In this document: in pieces, positions 1-7,658 of the stretch | Position numbering within the stretch: position 1 is the stretch's first letter | How the letters are laid out: the number at the start of each line of letters is the position of its first letter | Source: CAWCKS01 sp963763485 | Lineage (GTDB): Bacteria > Pseudomonadota > Alphaproteobacteria > Rhizobiales > Xanthobacteraceae | Direction of reading: 5' to 3' | NCBI GenBank assembly: GCA_963763485.1 | Contig: CAVXOW010000008.1 | Span: 186,001-250,000, forward strand | Length of the DNA: 64,000 nucleotides | Made by a program: the position numbers and the translations under genes | The notes under the pieces: generated by a model | The model's database searches: none | What the model was told of the DNA's origin: nothing | The model's input: the letters and a program-made list of their open reading frames with translations, nothing else

Positions 1-816
1 GTCGAGGTCGCGATCTCGCTCATCGAGCGTTTTGAGCCCCGGTCGCCGATGCCGCTGATCGAGTCGCGCTCGAACTGCAACACGTACTTGGCGACGTCCC
101 AGCCCTTGTTGACGGTGCCCAAGACGTTCTTCTTCGGTACGCGGACATTGTCGAAGAAGGTTTCGCAGAACGGCGAGTAGCCGGAGATCAGGAGGATCGG
201 CTTGGTGGTGACGCCCGGCAGTCCGCATATCGAACAGGAGGAATGAAATACCCTCGTGCTTCTTGGCCGAGAAATCGGTCCGGGTCAGGCAGAAGATCCA
301 GTCGGCCTTGTTGGCGTAGGAGGTCCAGATCTTCTGGCCGTTGACGACATAATGGTCGCCGTCGAGGTCGGCGCGGGTCTGCAGCGAGGCGAGGTCGGAG
401 CCGGAGTTCGGCTCCGAGTAGCCCTGGCACCAGCGGATCTCGCCGGAGCAAATCTTCGGCAAGTGCTCGCGCTTCTGCTCCTCGGTGCCGAATTTGAGCA
501 GCGCCGGGCCAAGCATCATGATGCCGAACGAGCGCAGCGCCGGGCGCGCGCCGATCGCCGCCATCTCCTCGCGCACGATCTTGGCCTGGGCAGGATCAAG
601 ACCGCCACCGCCGTATTCGGCCGGCCAGTGCGGCACGACCCACTTCTTGTCGCGCACCCGCTCGAACCAGACGCGCTGCGCCTCCGACTGGAAGCTCGGG
701 TTGCGGCCGCCCCAGAAGGTGTCGCTTTCGACCAGCATCGGCTGGCGCATCTCCGGCGGACAGTTCTTCTCCAGCCAGTCGCGGGTTTCTTTGCGGAAGC
801 TCTCGAGATCCGACAT
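1..816 (-). CDS. Acyl-CoA dehydrogenase, 3' part outside window, frameshifted
   Basis: Flavin enzyme that would oxidise an acyl-CoA to its enoyl-CoA. The ATG is at 816 and the protein begins MSDLESFRKETRDWLEKNCP. Family blocks seen include GTEEQKREHLPKICSGE and WCQGYSEPNSGSDLASL, the usual flavin/substrate region, followed by VNGQKIWTSYANKADW. The frame breaks near 218: after FDMRT the continuation (PGVTTKPILLISGYSPFCET) is in the next frame, which one extra base explains. The gene runs off the left edge, so its C-terminal catalytic domain is not seen. It is the last visible member of the minus-strand catabolic group. Substrate chain length cannot be told. Confidence 0.85.
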   Translation of the reverse strand, partial: MSDLESFRKETRDWLEKNCPPEMRQPMLVESDTFWGGRNPSFQSEAQRVWFERVRDKKWVVPHWPAEYGGGGLDPAQAKIVREEMAAIGARPALRSFGIMMLGPALLKFGTEEQKREHLPKICSGEIRWCQGYSEPNSGSDLASLQTRADLDGDHYVVNGQKIWTSYANKADWIFCLTRTDFSAKKHEGISFLLFDMRTAGRHHQADPPDLRLLAVLRNLLRQCPRTEEERLGHRQQGLGRRQVRVAVRARLDQRHRRPGLKTLDERDRDLD

Positions 817-1009
817 TGTATTTTCCTTTGGGACGCTTCTTTCGAATTGTTGCGACGACGGCGCGACACGCCGTCGATTTCGGGGTGACTTTAACGTGGG
901 GAGATCGAAATTCAACCGAACGAGCCGCATAGCTTGCTCGCATTTGCGGCCGAAAATGGAGGCTCACTCGGCAAAGTTCGGTTTCGCCAGACGAAACCAA
1001 CGCGGGGAT

Positions 1010-2254
1010 TCAGGCGGTCTTCTTGAACGGGATCAAGATGATGACCGCGGCCGCGATCTCCATCGCCATGCAGAGCATGAACGACGCGGAATAGCTGCCG
1101 GAGAAATCACGCAGCCAGCCGACCACGCCGGGGCCGAACGCGTAGATCACCTGGTTGATCGCAACCGACAGGCCAACCAGCAAACCGAACGAAGCGGTTG
1201 AGAATTCGCGCGAGATGATCAGCGACGGCAACGTGATCAGGTTGCCGACCGAGAAGCCGAACAATGCGCAAGCCGCAAACACCGCGATTTCGTTGTCGGT
1301 CCGGATCAGCACGAGCAGCGCCAGCGACTGGCTGACGAACGATATCGCACTGATGATCCGTTGATTGAGCCGATCGATGAAGGTGCCGAGCACGAGCCGG
1401 CCGAGCACGGCGAACGCCGTCGTCGTTGCGACCGCAAGACTCGCATGCTGGGTGCCGATCTTCGGCTCGAGAAACGCAATCTGGTGGACGAGAAAGCCGA
1501 CCTGCGCGCCGATGCCGAACGCAAACGGCAGCGTCATGGTCCAGAACTGCAGGCTGCGCAGCGCGCGAGCACGCGTCCAGGGTTGTTCGGTGGTGGCGGC
1601 CTGGCCAGCCGCAGCCGGCGCGGCGTCCCTGGATCCAGGCGATTTGCCGACGCACAGCAGCGCCACCGCCACCAGCACCACTGCGGTCAGGCCTGCGGTG
1701 AGCAACATGGCGTCGGAGAAGCCGAAGCGGCTGACCAACGCGACCATCAGCGGGGTCAAGAGAATGCCGCCGAAGCTTGCGCCGGTCAGCGCCAGGCTGA
1801 TCGCGAGCCCGCGTTTCTCGACGAACCACAGGCCGGCGATGGTGGTGATCGAGCCGAGGCTCATCAGCATCCAGCCCATCGCCATCACGAGATAGGCGGC
1901 GAACAGCTGCCAGGGCGCGTCGACCTTCGCGATGATCGCGACCGCCAGGCTGAAGCAGACGGCGCCGCCGATCAGCACCTGGCGCGGGCCGAATCGCTTG
2001 ATGATATCGGCGACAAAGATGACGAGGCCAATGCTGGAGAGATAATACAGCGTCGTCGCAGTCGAAATCAGCGAGGTCGGCCAGCCCTTGGTCCGCTGCA
2101 GCTCGGCGAGATAAACGCCGTGGCCGTAGAAGCCAAGACCCCAGGCGAAGATCGCGAATACAAACAGCGCGAACACCACGCGCCAGCCCTCATAGGCCGG
2201 CGAGCGCTCGTCGCGCACGCCGGTTATGTCATGAGGGGGCGCAAGCATCGTCAT
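1010..2254 (-). CDS. MFS transporter
   Basis: A 414-residue inner-membrane carrier with about twelve hydrophobic helices, starting MTMLAPPHDITGVRDERSPA and entering the first helix at WRVVFALFVFAIFAWGLGFY. The sequence style (YGHGVYLAELQRTKGW, then SFGGILLTPLM, then GTFIDRLNQR between the halves) is that of the major facilitator superfamily, near the oxalate/formate or monocarboxylate type. Length fits the family. It lies between the DUF1127 gene and the acyl-CoA dehydrogenase on the same strand, so it probably imports the compound that this cluster degrades. The substrate is not determinable from sequence. Confidence 0.85.
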   Translation of the reverse strand: MTMLAPPHDITGVRDERSPAYEGWRVVFALFVFAIFAWGLGFYGHGVYLAELQRTKGWPTSLISTATTLYYLSSIGLVIFVADIIKRFGPRQVLIGGAVCFSLAVAIIAKVDAPWQLFAAYLVMAMGWMLMSLGSITTIAGLWFVEKRGLAISLALTGASFGGILLTPLMVALVSRFGFSDAMLLTAGLTAVVLVAVALLCVGKSPGSRDAAPAAAGQAATTEQPWTRARALRSLQFWTMTLPFAFGIGAQVGFLVHQIAFLEPKIGTQHASLAVATTTAFAVLGRLVLGTFIDRLNQRIISAISFVSQSLALLVLIRTDNEIAVFAACALFGFSVGNLITLPSLIISREFSTASFGLLVGLSVAINQVIYAFGPGVVGWLRDFSGSYSASFMLCMAMEIAAAVIILIPFKKTA

Positions 2255-2277
2255 GCTTTCTACCGCACCTTGTCCTT

Positions 2278-2326
2278 GCGCATGTCCTTGTCGGAAAACC
2301 GGTACCCACTTTTCCGGGACATGCGC
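2278..2326. repeat. Palindromic intergenic repeat (RIME-like hairpin)
   Basis: GCGCATGTCC at 2278-2287 is perfectly complementary to GGACATGCGC at 2317-2326, and inside it CGGAAAA pairs with TTTTCCG. The whole can fold into a long stem. Sequences of this type are common between genes in rhizobial genomes. A degenerate relative lies at about 30807-30852. Confidence 0.7.
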
Positions 2327-2539
2327 TCACACCCGCCAGAACGGCTTCTCGATTTCGTGGAACACCTGACCGCGCGACAGACCAATGTCATGAAGCTGGT
2401 AGTCGCTCAAGCCGGCAAGCATTCGCCGCTGCACGCTGCGATCGTGCCATGTGGCAAGAATTTCGAGGATGCGAGCCACCAAGCCCGACTGCGGCTTCGG
2501 ACGACGGTCAATGGTCGAGCGGATGACGAAAGTGGTCAT
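2327..2539 (-). CDS. DUF1127 domain small protein
   Basis: A 70-residue protein, MTTFVIRSTIDRRPKPQSGL at the start, with the DUF1127 (YjiS-like) core: WHDRSVQRRMLAGLSDYQLH followed by DIGLSRGQV. Small DUF1127 proteins of alphaproteobacteria are Arg-rich. Some have been tied to RNA binding or to phosphate and carbon metabolism, but the role of this one is unknown. GGAGG lies just upstream of the start codon. It is probably transcribed separately from the metabolic genes on either side. Confidence 0.85.
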   Translation of the reverse strand: MTTFVIRSTIDRRPKPQSGLVARILEILATWHDRSVQRRMLAGLSDYQLHDIGLSRGQVFHEIEKPFWRV

Positions 2540-2758
2540 GGCGACCTCCTGTCATGATTGGATGAGATTGAACGAGCCAGCGCGCTCTCGACACCCGATT
2601 CCCGGGCGCATGAACTACAGCACTTCGACAACAACGCCAGCTTAGGGATGCGAAGCTAGGCGCTCGCCGCGCCAGGATATGGCAACATGTTTGCACACGC
2701 CGTTGTGATGCACATCGGCGCGCAAACTCGGGGATTTTCAGAGGCTGAAAATCGACCG

Positions 2759-3646
2759 CTATTTGTCGCGGTCGATAACCCGTGAAATCACGGGCCAATA
2801 TTCCTTGCCGTGGCCGGCGTCGATCGCTTCTTGCAGAATTTGCCCCGCGAGTTTTGCGCCGCGCATATCGAGTCCAACGTCATCGCCGAGCGCGAGCGCA
2901 TAGCTCAAATCCTTGAGCGCATATTCGGTCGAGAACGCGCGCTCCGGAAACTCGCCGGGGATGATCGCTTTCAAGCCATGATTGCGCAGCCCGAATGAAT
3001 CCGCCGACCCCTTTGCCAGCGTCTCGAACAGCAGCTTTGGATCGACGCCCGAGCGCTTGGCGATGACGTAAGCTTCCGACAATGCATTGATGCTTTGAAA
3101 CAGCACCATGTTGTTCAGGATCTTCGTCACCTGGCCGGCGCCGGTGCTGCCGCAATTGGTGACTTCACTGGCAAAACAACGGATGACAGGCTCGACCATC
3201 GCAAACAGGTTTGGCGTGGCGCCGACCATGACGCTCAGCGTGCCGGCGATGGCCGCTTCGCGCGTACGCGCGATCGGCGCGTCGGCATAGTCCGCGCCCG
3301 TCTTGCGGACCTTGTCCGCAAGCTCGCGGGTCAATTTGACCGGCGAGGTGCCGAGATCGACGAAGATCTGGCCGGCGCGCGCGGCATCAAGAATGCCGCC
3401 GAACTCCTCGAATAGCGCCTGCACGTGCTTGCCGCTTGGCAGGCAGAAGAAAACGAGGTCGGCCTGCTCGACGACGCGCGCGACTGTCGTGGCGATGGTC
3501 GCGCCGTCGGCGCGGATGCGCTGCAGCGGCTCTCTCGCCAGATCGAACGCGACGATCGGCCGACCGCTCTTCTTGATGAGGTTGCGGCAGATCGGCTCGC
3601 CCATCACGCCGAGCCCGATGAAGCCGATTGTCTCAAAGCCCGCCAT
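2759..3646 (-). CDS. NAD(P)-dependent oxidoreductase, 3-hydroxyisobutyrate dehydrogenase family
   Basis: A 295-residue beta-hydroxyacid dehydrogenase. The N-terminal dinucleotide-binding fold carries GFIGLGVMGEPICRNLIKKS. The substrate-binding block GSTGAGQVTKILNN contains the expected catalytic Lys near residue 170, and the C-terminal helical domain is complete. Such enzymes oxidise 3-hydroxyisobutyrate, tartronate semialdehyde or related 3-hydroxyacids. It follows the TcuA-like gene by about 40 bases on the same strand and is likely part of the same pathway. The exact substrate is unknown. Confidence 0.88.
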   Translation of the reverse strand: MAGFETIGFIGLGVMGEPICRNLIKKSGRPIVAFDLAREPLQRIRADGATIATTVARVVEQADLVFFCLPSGKHVQALFEEFGGILDAARAGQIFVDLGTSPVKLTRELADKVRKTGADYADAPIARTREAAIAGTLSVMVGATPNLFAMVEPVIRCFASEVTNCGSTGAGQVTKILNNMVLFQSINALSEAYVIAKRSGVDPKLLFETLAKGSADSFGLRNHGLKAIIPGEFPERAFSTEYALKDLSYALALGDDVGLDMRGAKLAGQILQEAIDAGHGKEYWPVISRVIDRDK

Positions 3647-3659
3647 GGTTCACTGACCT

Positions 3660-3696
3660 TGTTTTACTTCGCGTTTTACTTCGCGTTTTACTTGGC
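3660..3696 (-). repeat. 12-bp tandem repeat carrying repeated TAA stops
   Basis: On the minus strand the unit TAAAACGCGAAG occurs in tandem directly after the lysine codon that ends the TcuA-like protein, so two or three in-register TAA codons follow each other before the next gene starts at 3646. Confidence 0.75.
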
Positions 3697-5173
3697 CTTG
3701 GTGTACGCGCCCGCCGAATCGCCCGCGATCTTGCCGAACACGGCGCCGGCGCAGAGACCCGAGCCACCCGGGTAGTTGAAGTAGAACAGACCGCCGACCA
3801 TTTCGCCGGCAGCATAAAGACCCGGGATCGGCGCATCGTCGACGCTAGTCACCTGCGCCTTCTGTGGTGATGCGCACGCCGCCGAAGGTAAAGGTAACGC
3901 CGCAGGTGACCGCAAAGGCGAGATAAGGCGGCTTGTCCAGGGTATTGGCCCAGTTGCTCTTGACGACCTTCAGTCCCTTGGTGGTGCGGCCATCCTTGAC
4001 GTTCGGATTGAACGGAATGTCCTGCGTCACTGCGGCGTTCCACTCCTTCACAGTCTTGAGGAAGGCTTGCGGGTTGACGTCCTCGAGCTTGGGCGCGAGC
4101 TCTTCCAGCGTATCGGCCTGCACCTTGGTGACCTGGCGGATGCGATACTCGTCGCGCAGCAGATGCACGACCTTCTGGTCGAAAATCTGCCAGGCGAACT
4201 GGCCGGGCTGGTTGAGGATGACGCGGCCGTATTTCGCGTAAGTGTAGTTGCGGAAGTCGGCGCCCTCATCGACGAAGCGCTCGCCGTCGGCGTTGACCAT
4301 GATGCCGAACGGATAGGAGTGTTTCTGGAAGCCGTCGCCGACCGCGAGGTCGCCATACTCCGGCGCATTGCGATCCCAGCCGACCGCATGGCAGCCCGAC
4401 CAGTTGCCGCCGGGGCGCGCGCCGACCTCCATCGCCATGCGGATGCCGTCGCCCATGTTGAAACGCGAGCCGCGCACCTTGGCGAGGTCCCAGGTCGGGC
4501 CGAGATAGCGCGTGCGCCATTCGGTATTGGCCTGGAAGCCGCCGGCGGCCAGAATCACCGCCCTGGCGCGGATATCCTTGGTAATGCCCTTCTGCTTGAC
4601 GCGCACGCCATGGACGCCGCTGTCGTCTGCAAGCAGCGACACGGCGCGGGTTTCGTACATCACCGTGATGCCTTCGCGCACGGCGGCCTTGTGCAAGGCT
4701 TCGACAAGGCCGGGGCCGCCGCCGACCGACTCGACGGTGAGCCCGCCCCAGAACTTGAACTTGCCGTCGACCTTGAAGGCCTGGCGTCCATAGATCGGCG
4801 CAAAGCGGACGCCCTTGGTCGTCATCCATTTCAGCGTCGGCAGGCTGCGCTTGACCAGCAGTTCGCACATGTCCGGATTGGTGCGGTTCTGCGTCACCCG
4901 CGCCATGTCGTCGAAGAACTGGTCCTCGGTGTAGGTGCCGAAGTCGGTGTTGGCGACCTCGCTGTCGGTGAGGTCCGGCATCAGCGCGCGCAGGTCGTCG
5001 ACCCCGTTATAGACGGTGCGGATCGCGCCCGCGGTGAACGCCGAGTTGCCGCCGTGGTCGCCGAACGCCGCCCACTCACAGACGGCGACACTGACGCCAT
5101 GCTCGCGCGCGGCCAGCGCCGCGCACATTGCGGCGTTGCCGCCTCCGACCACCACGACATCAAACTCGCTCAT
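3688..5173 (-). CDS. tcuA: FAD-dependent tricarballylate dehydrogenase-like flavoprotein, frameshifted
   Basis: A fumarate-reductase-type flavoprotein of about 490 residues. The start has the FAD-binding Rossmann motif VVVGGGNAAMCAALAAREHG, then HGGNSAFTAGAIRTVYNG and the capping domain. The 442-residue first part ends TCGVTFTFGGVRITTEGAGD at 3845. The true C-terminus is in the next frame from about 3860: QVTSVDDAPIPGLYAAGEMV, then FYFNYPGGSGLCAGAVFGKI and a stop at 3688. One extra base near 3858-3866 explains the break. TcuA oxidises tricarballylate to cis-aconitate in Salmonella, but relatives act on other acids. The start overlaps the upstream hydrolase stop (ATGA, 5170-5173), implying coupled translation. 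Confidence 0.82.
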
Positions 5174-6072
5174 CGCGTTCCTCGTTTCTTCCCGGATTCT
5201 TGTCGTTCTTCTTCTGCGCCCTGGCGCCTGATCCTGTCGAGTACCGGCAAGATATACTCGCGGAACCGCGCCGGATTTTCGCTCATCGGAAAATGCCCGA
5301 GCTCCTTCATCACGGTGACATCGACCCCGCCGGCGATCGATCGCACCGTGCGCTGGGTGTCCTCCGGTGCGCAGGAGAAATCATATTCGCCGGTGAGCAG
5401 ATAGAGCGGACAGGCCGATGTGTCGATCTCCCTGATCCGTGGACGCAGGTCGCCGTCGACGCGATAGAAATAGAGGTCGCCCTTGAACACGCCGGGCCCG
5501 CTCTGCTTGTACATCCAGAGCGTCTCGTGCCGGCTCGCGTCAGGACTTTGCGGCGCAATCAGCCCGGAAACCAGCGCCGCGCAGATTTCGCCGCCATGGA
5601 CATCGGCGCGGTTGAGCCATGAGGTGTCGTACCAGCCTTCCTGAAACTCGGCGGCCTCGAGACCGATAAGAGCGCGGAAGCATCGTGCATGCTCGATCGC
5701 GAGATTGAGCACGATACGGCCACCGATCGAGCAACCCATCACCACCGGCGAGACCAGATCGAGCGCATCGCAGAACGCGATGACCATCTCGGTATAGCTC
5801 TTCGTGGTCAGCACATACTCCTCGCGCTCGAAGCCGACCGGCGGCAACGACTTGCCGTGCCAGGGCATGTCGAACGCCAGCACACGAAAATGTTGCGTCA
5901 CCGCGGGGTCGTTCATCAGGTGACGGTATTGGCGGCCGTCGGCGCCCGCGGTGTGCAGACACACGAGCGGGATGCCCTGCCCCGCCTCCTCGAAATAAAG
6001 CCGATGCGCGCGGCCGCCCAGCGACAGCGTCATGTAGCGACCGATGATCGGTTCGAGCGCGGCCGCCATCAC
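5170..6072 (-). CDS. Alpha/beta hydrolase
   Basis: A 300-residue alpha/beta-hydrolase-fold enzyme. The oxyanion-region block PLVCLHTAGADGRQYRHL comes first. The nucleophile elbow is MGCSIGG (GxSxG), the acid is likely the Asp of LTGEYDFSCAPED, and the catalytic His is in MKELGHFPMSENP. Typical reactions are hydrolysis of esters or C-C bonds, and the cluster context suggests ring-cleavage or ester hydrolysis in a catabolic pathway. ATGA overlaps join it to both the gene before it (6069-6072) and the gene after it (5170-5173), so the three are almost surely one operon. Confidence 0.85.
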   Translation of the reverse strand: MMAAALEPIIGRYMTLSLGGRAHRLYFEEAGQGIPLVCLHTAGADGRQYRHLMNDPAVTQHFRVLAFDMPWHGKSLPPVGFEREEYVLTTKSYTEMVIAFCDALDLVSPVVMGCSIGGRIVLNLAIEHARCFRALIGLEAAEFQEGWYDTSWLNRADVHGGEICAALVSGLIAPQSPDASRHETLWMYKQSGPGVFKGDLYFYRVDGDLRPRIREIDTSACPLYLLTGEYDFSCAPEDTQRTVRSIAGGVDVTVMKELGHFPMSENPARFREYILPVLDRIRRQGAEEERQESGKKRGTR

Positions 6073-6476
6073 CGCCTCGCCGACACCAGACGACGCGGCG
6101 CCGCGAACATGTCCTTGAAGAACTGGAGATGCGTCATGTATGGCGTGATATCACCTTCGAGCCTGGCAACGCCGCGCTTGGTCAGCGCCGACAGATCGTG
6201 CCAGCCCGGATCCGGTACCGGCATCCAGAACCTCTGCCAGGCTTCAGCGGTGGCGCGCAACGCAAACTGCCACGGTCGCACCAGCTTGGGCTGGCGCTCC
6301 AGCGTGGCAAGGCGACCAGCGGCGATGCGAAGGTAATACATCGCATCGCCGATCCCGGCCTCGAGTTCGGCATTGCAGAGCGCGCCGCGGCGGACGAGAT
6401 CGCTGTCGCCGCTGACAAGGTCCGGCAACCGCTCGAACAGCGCGGTCAATTCGGCCTGCTCAACGATGACGGGCAT
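6069..6476 (-). CDS. Hypothetical protein coupled to the alpha/beta hydrolase
   Basis: A 135-residue soluble protein starting MPVIVEQAELTALFERLPDL and containing a conserved-looking tail, LEGDITPYMTHLQFFKDMFA. No membrane segment or signal peptide is visible. The size and the tail faintly recall SCP2-like small-molecule-binding proteins, but the family is not recognised with confidence. Its stop overlaps the start of the alpha/beta hydrolase, so it probably takes part in the same pathway, perhaps as a carrier or regulatory subunit (inference). Confidence 0.6.
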   Translation of the reverse strand: MPVIVEQAELTALFERLPDLVSGDSDLVRRGALCNAELEAGIGDAMYYLRIAAGRLATLERQPKLVRPWQFALRATAEAWQRFWMPVPDPGWHDLSALTKRGVARLEGDITPYMTHLQFFKDMFAAPRRLVSARR

Positions 6477-6625
6477 GATGCGTGATGGAGTTGGTCGTGG
6501 AGCTTTGCGCGTGCAGAATGATGCGCGGATTCAATAGATCGGTTCCCACACTGTCAACCACAGCGGCCCGCACCTGTCCGCCACCTTTTTGTAAGGTTGC
6601 ACCGCGTTCGGCAGCGCTGCTGCGG

Positions 6626-7432
6626 CTACTCCGCCTGCCAGCGTGTTCCATCAATGCCGGCGCGGCCGAACGCGACGCCGCCGTCGACCGCTAGCGTCGC
6701 GCCCACGACATAGTCGCCCGCGCGCGAGGCAAGAAAGATCGCAGCTCCCGCCATGTCGTCATCCCGGCCGATCCGTCCGACCGGGACCTGGCGCGCAACG
6801 GCATCGCCGTGGTCGCGCGCATCGAGGTTCATGTCCGAAGCGAATGGTCCGGGCGCGATTGCCGTGACATTGATATGTAGCGGCGCGAAGCGCGCCGCCA
6901 TCCGCCGCGTCAAGTGAATGAGTCCGGCTTTGCTGGCGGCATAGGAATAGGTTTCGAGCGGATTGACGAAGATGCCGTCGATCGACGCGATGTTGATGAT
7001 CTTGCCGGGCTTCTCCGGTGTCGCCGCCGCCTTCAGCGGGGCGAGCAGGGCCTGCGTTAGGAAGAACGGCGCCTTCAGGTTGAGGTTCATCACCTTGTCC
7101 CAGCCGCTCTCGGGAAAGATGTCGAAGTCAGCCGCCCAGGCCGCTCCGGCATTGTTGACCAGAATGTCGAGTTTCGGTTCACGCTGCTTGATTTCGGCAG
7201 CGAGCTTTTGCGCGCCCGCGACGGTCGAGATGTCAATCGGAACGGCGATACATTTTCCGCCGCCGGCGGAGAGCTCCCTCGCCGTCGTCTCGCACGGCCC
7301 AGCCTTGCGCGCGGTGATGTAGACCGTGGCGCCCTGCGCGATGAAGCCGCGGGCGATCATCTTGCCAATGCCGCGCGAGCCTCCGGTGACCAGCGCAACA
7401 CGCCCTTGCAGCGAGAAAAGATCGTTCAACAT
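6626..7432 (-). CDS. SDR family oxidoreductase
   Basis: A 268-residue classical short-chain dehydrogenase. The NAD(P)-binding motif is TGGSRGIGKM, the structural NNAG follows (VNNAGAAWAADF), the catalytic Ser is in INIASIDGIF, and the Tyr-Lys pair in YSYAASKAGLIHLTRR. The C-terminal block DDDMAGAAIFLASRAGDYVV is standard for the FabG/RhlG-like group. It would reduce or oxidise a ketone or alcohol in the same minus-strand pathway. It is first in the visible group and lies about 150 bases upstream of the coupled hydrolase genes. Confidence 0.9.
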   Translation of the reverse strand: MLNDLFSLQGRVALVTGGSRGIGKMIARGFIAQGATVYITARKAGPCETTARELSAGGGKCIAVPIDISTVAGAQKLAAEIKQREPKLDILVNNAGAAWAADFDIFPESGWDKVMNLNLKAPFFLTQALLAPLKAAATPEKPGKIINIASIDGIFVNPLETYSYAASKAGLIHLTRRMAARFAPLHINVTAIAPGPFASDMNLDARDHGDAVARQVPVGRIGRDDDMAGAAIFLASRAGDYVVGATLAVDGGVAFGRAGIDGTRWQAE

Positions 7433-7547
7433 TGTTTAGTCCCTTGACTGAACTCGATCGATCGGGAGCGCGCCACGTCTCGCACGCTGCGCCATCAGAG
7501 TGGGAATTTACCGCTTGCGCAAGCAACCGCCGACGATCGCGTGCCAA

Positions 7548-7582
7548 AGAAAAAGGGCGATCGCGCCCCCACGCGATCGCCC
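7548..7582 (-). terminator. Rho-independent terminator of the outer-membrane protein gene
   Basis: GGGCGATCGCG (7555-7565) and CGCGATCGCCC (7572-7582) form a perfect 11-bp stem. Read on the minus strand it is followed by TTTTTCTTT, the classic intrinsic terminator layout, about 80 bases after the stop of the minus-strand porin-like gene. Confidence 0.85.
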
Positions 7583-7658
7583 GGTCCCCATGCTCCTCGA
7601 ACGCTCGAGGTCACCCCACTTCGACGCTGCGGCGCCGAGGTAACGGCTCAATCACCGA

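Noticed and set aside
1361..2557. 398-codon plus-strand frame opposite the MFS gene
   Set aside because: Antisense shadow of a high-G+C gene; composition is Arg/Asp/His-rich with no motif, while the minus strand has a complete transporter.
4067..5404. 445-codon plus-strand frame opposite the TcuA-like gene
   Set aside because: Shadow frame; the opposite strand has clear FAD motifs.
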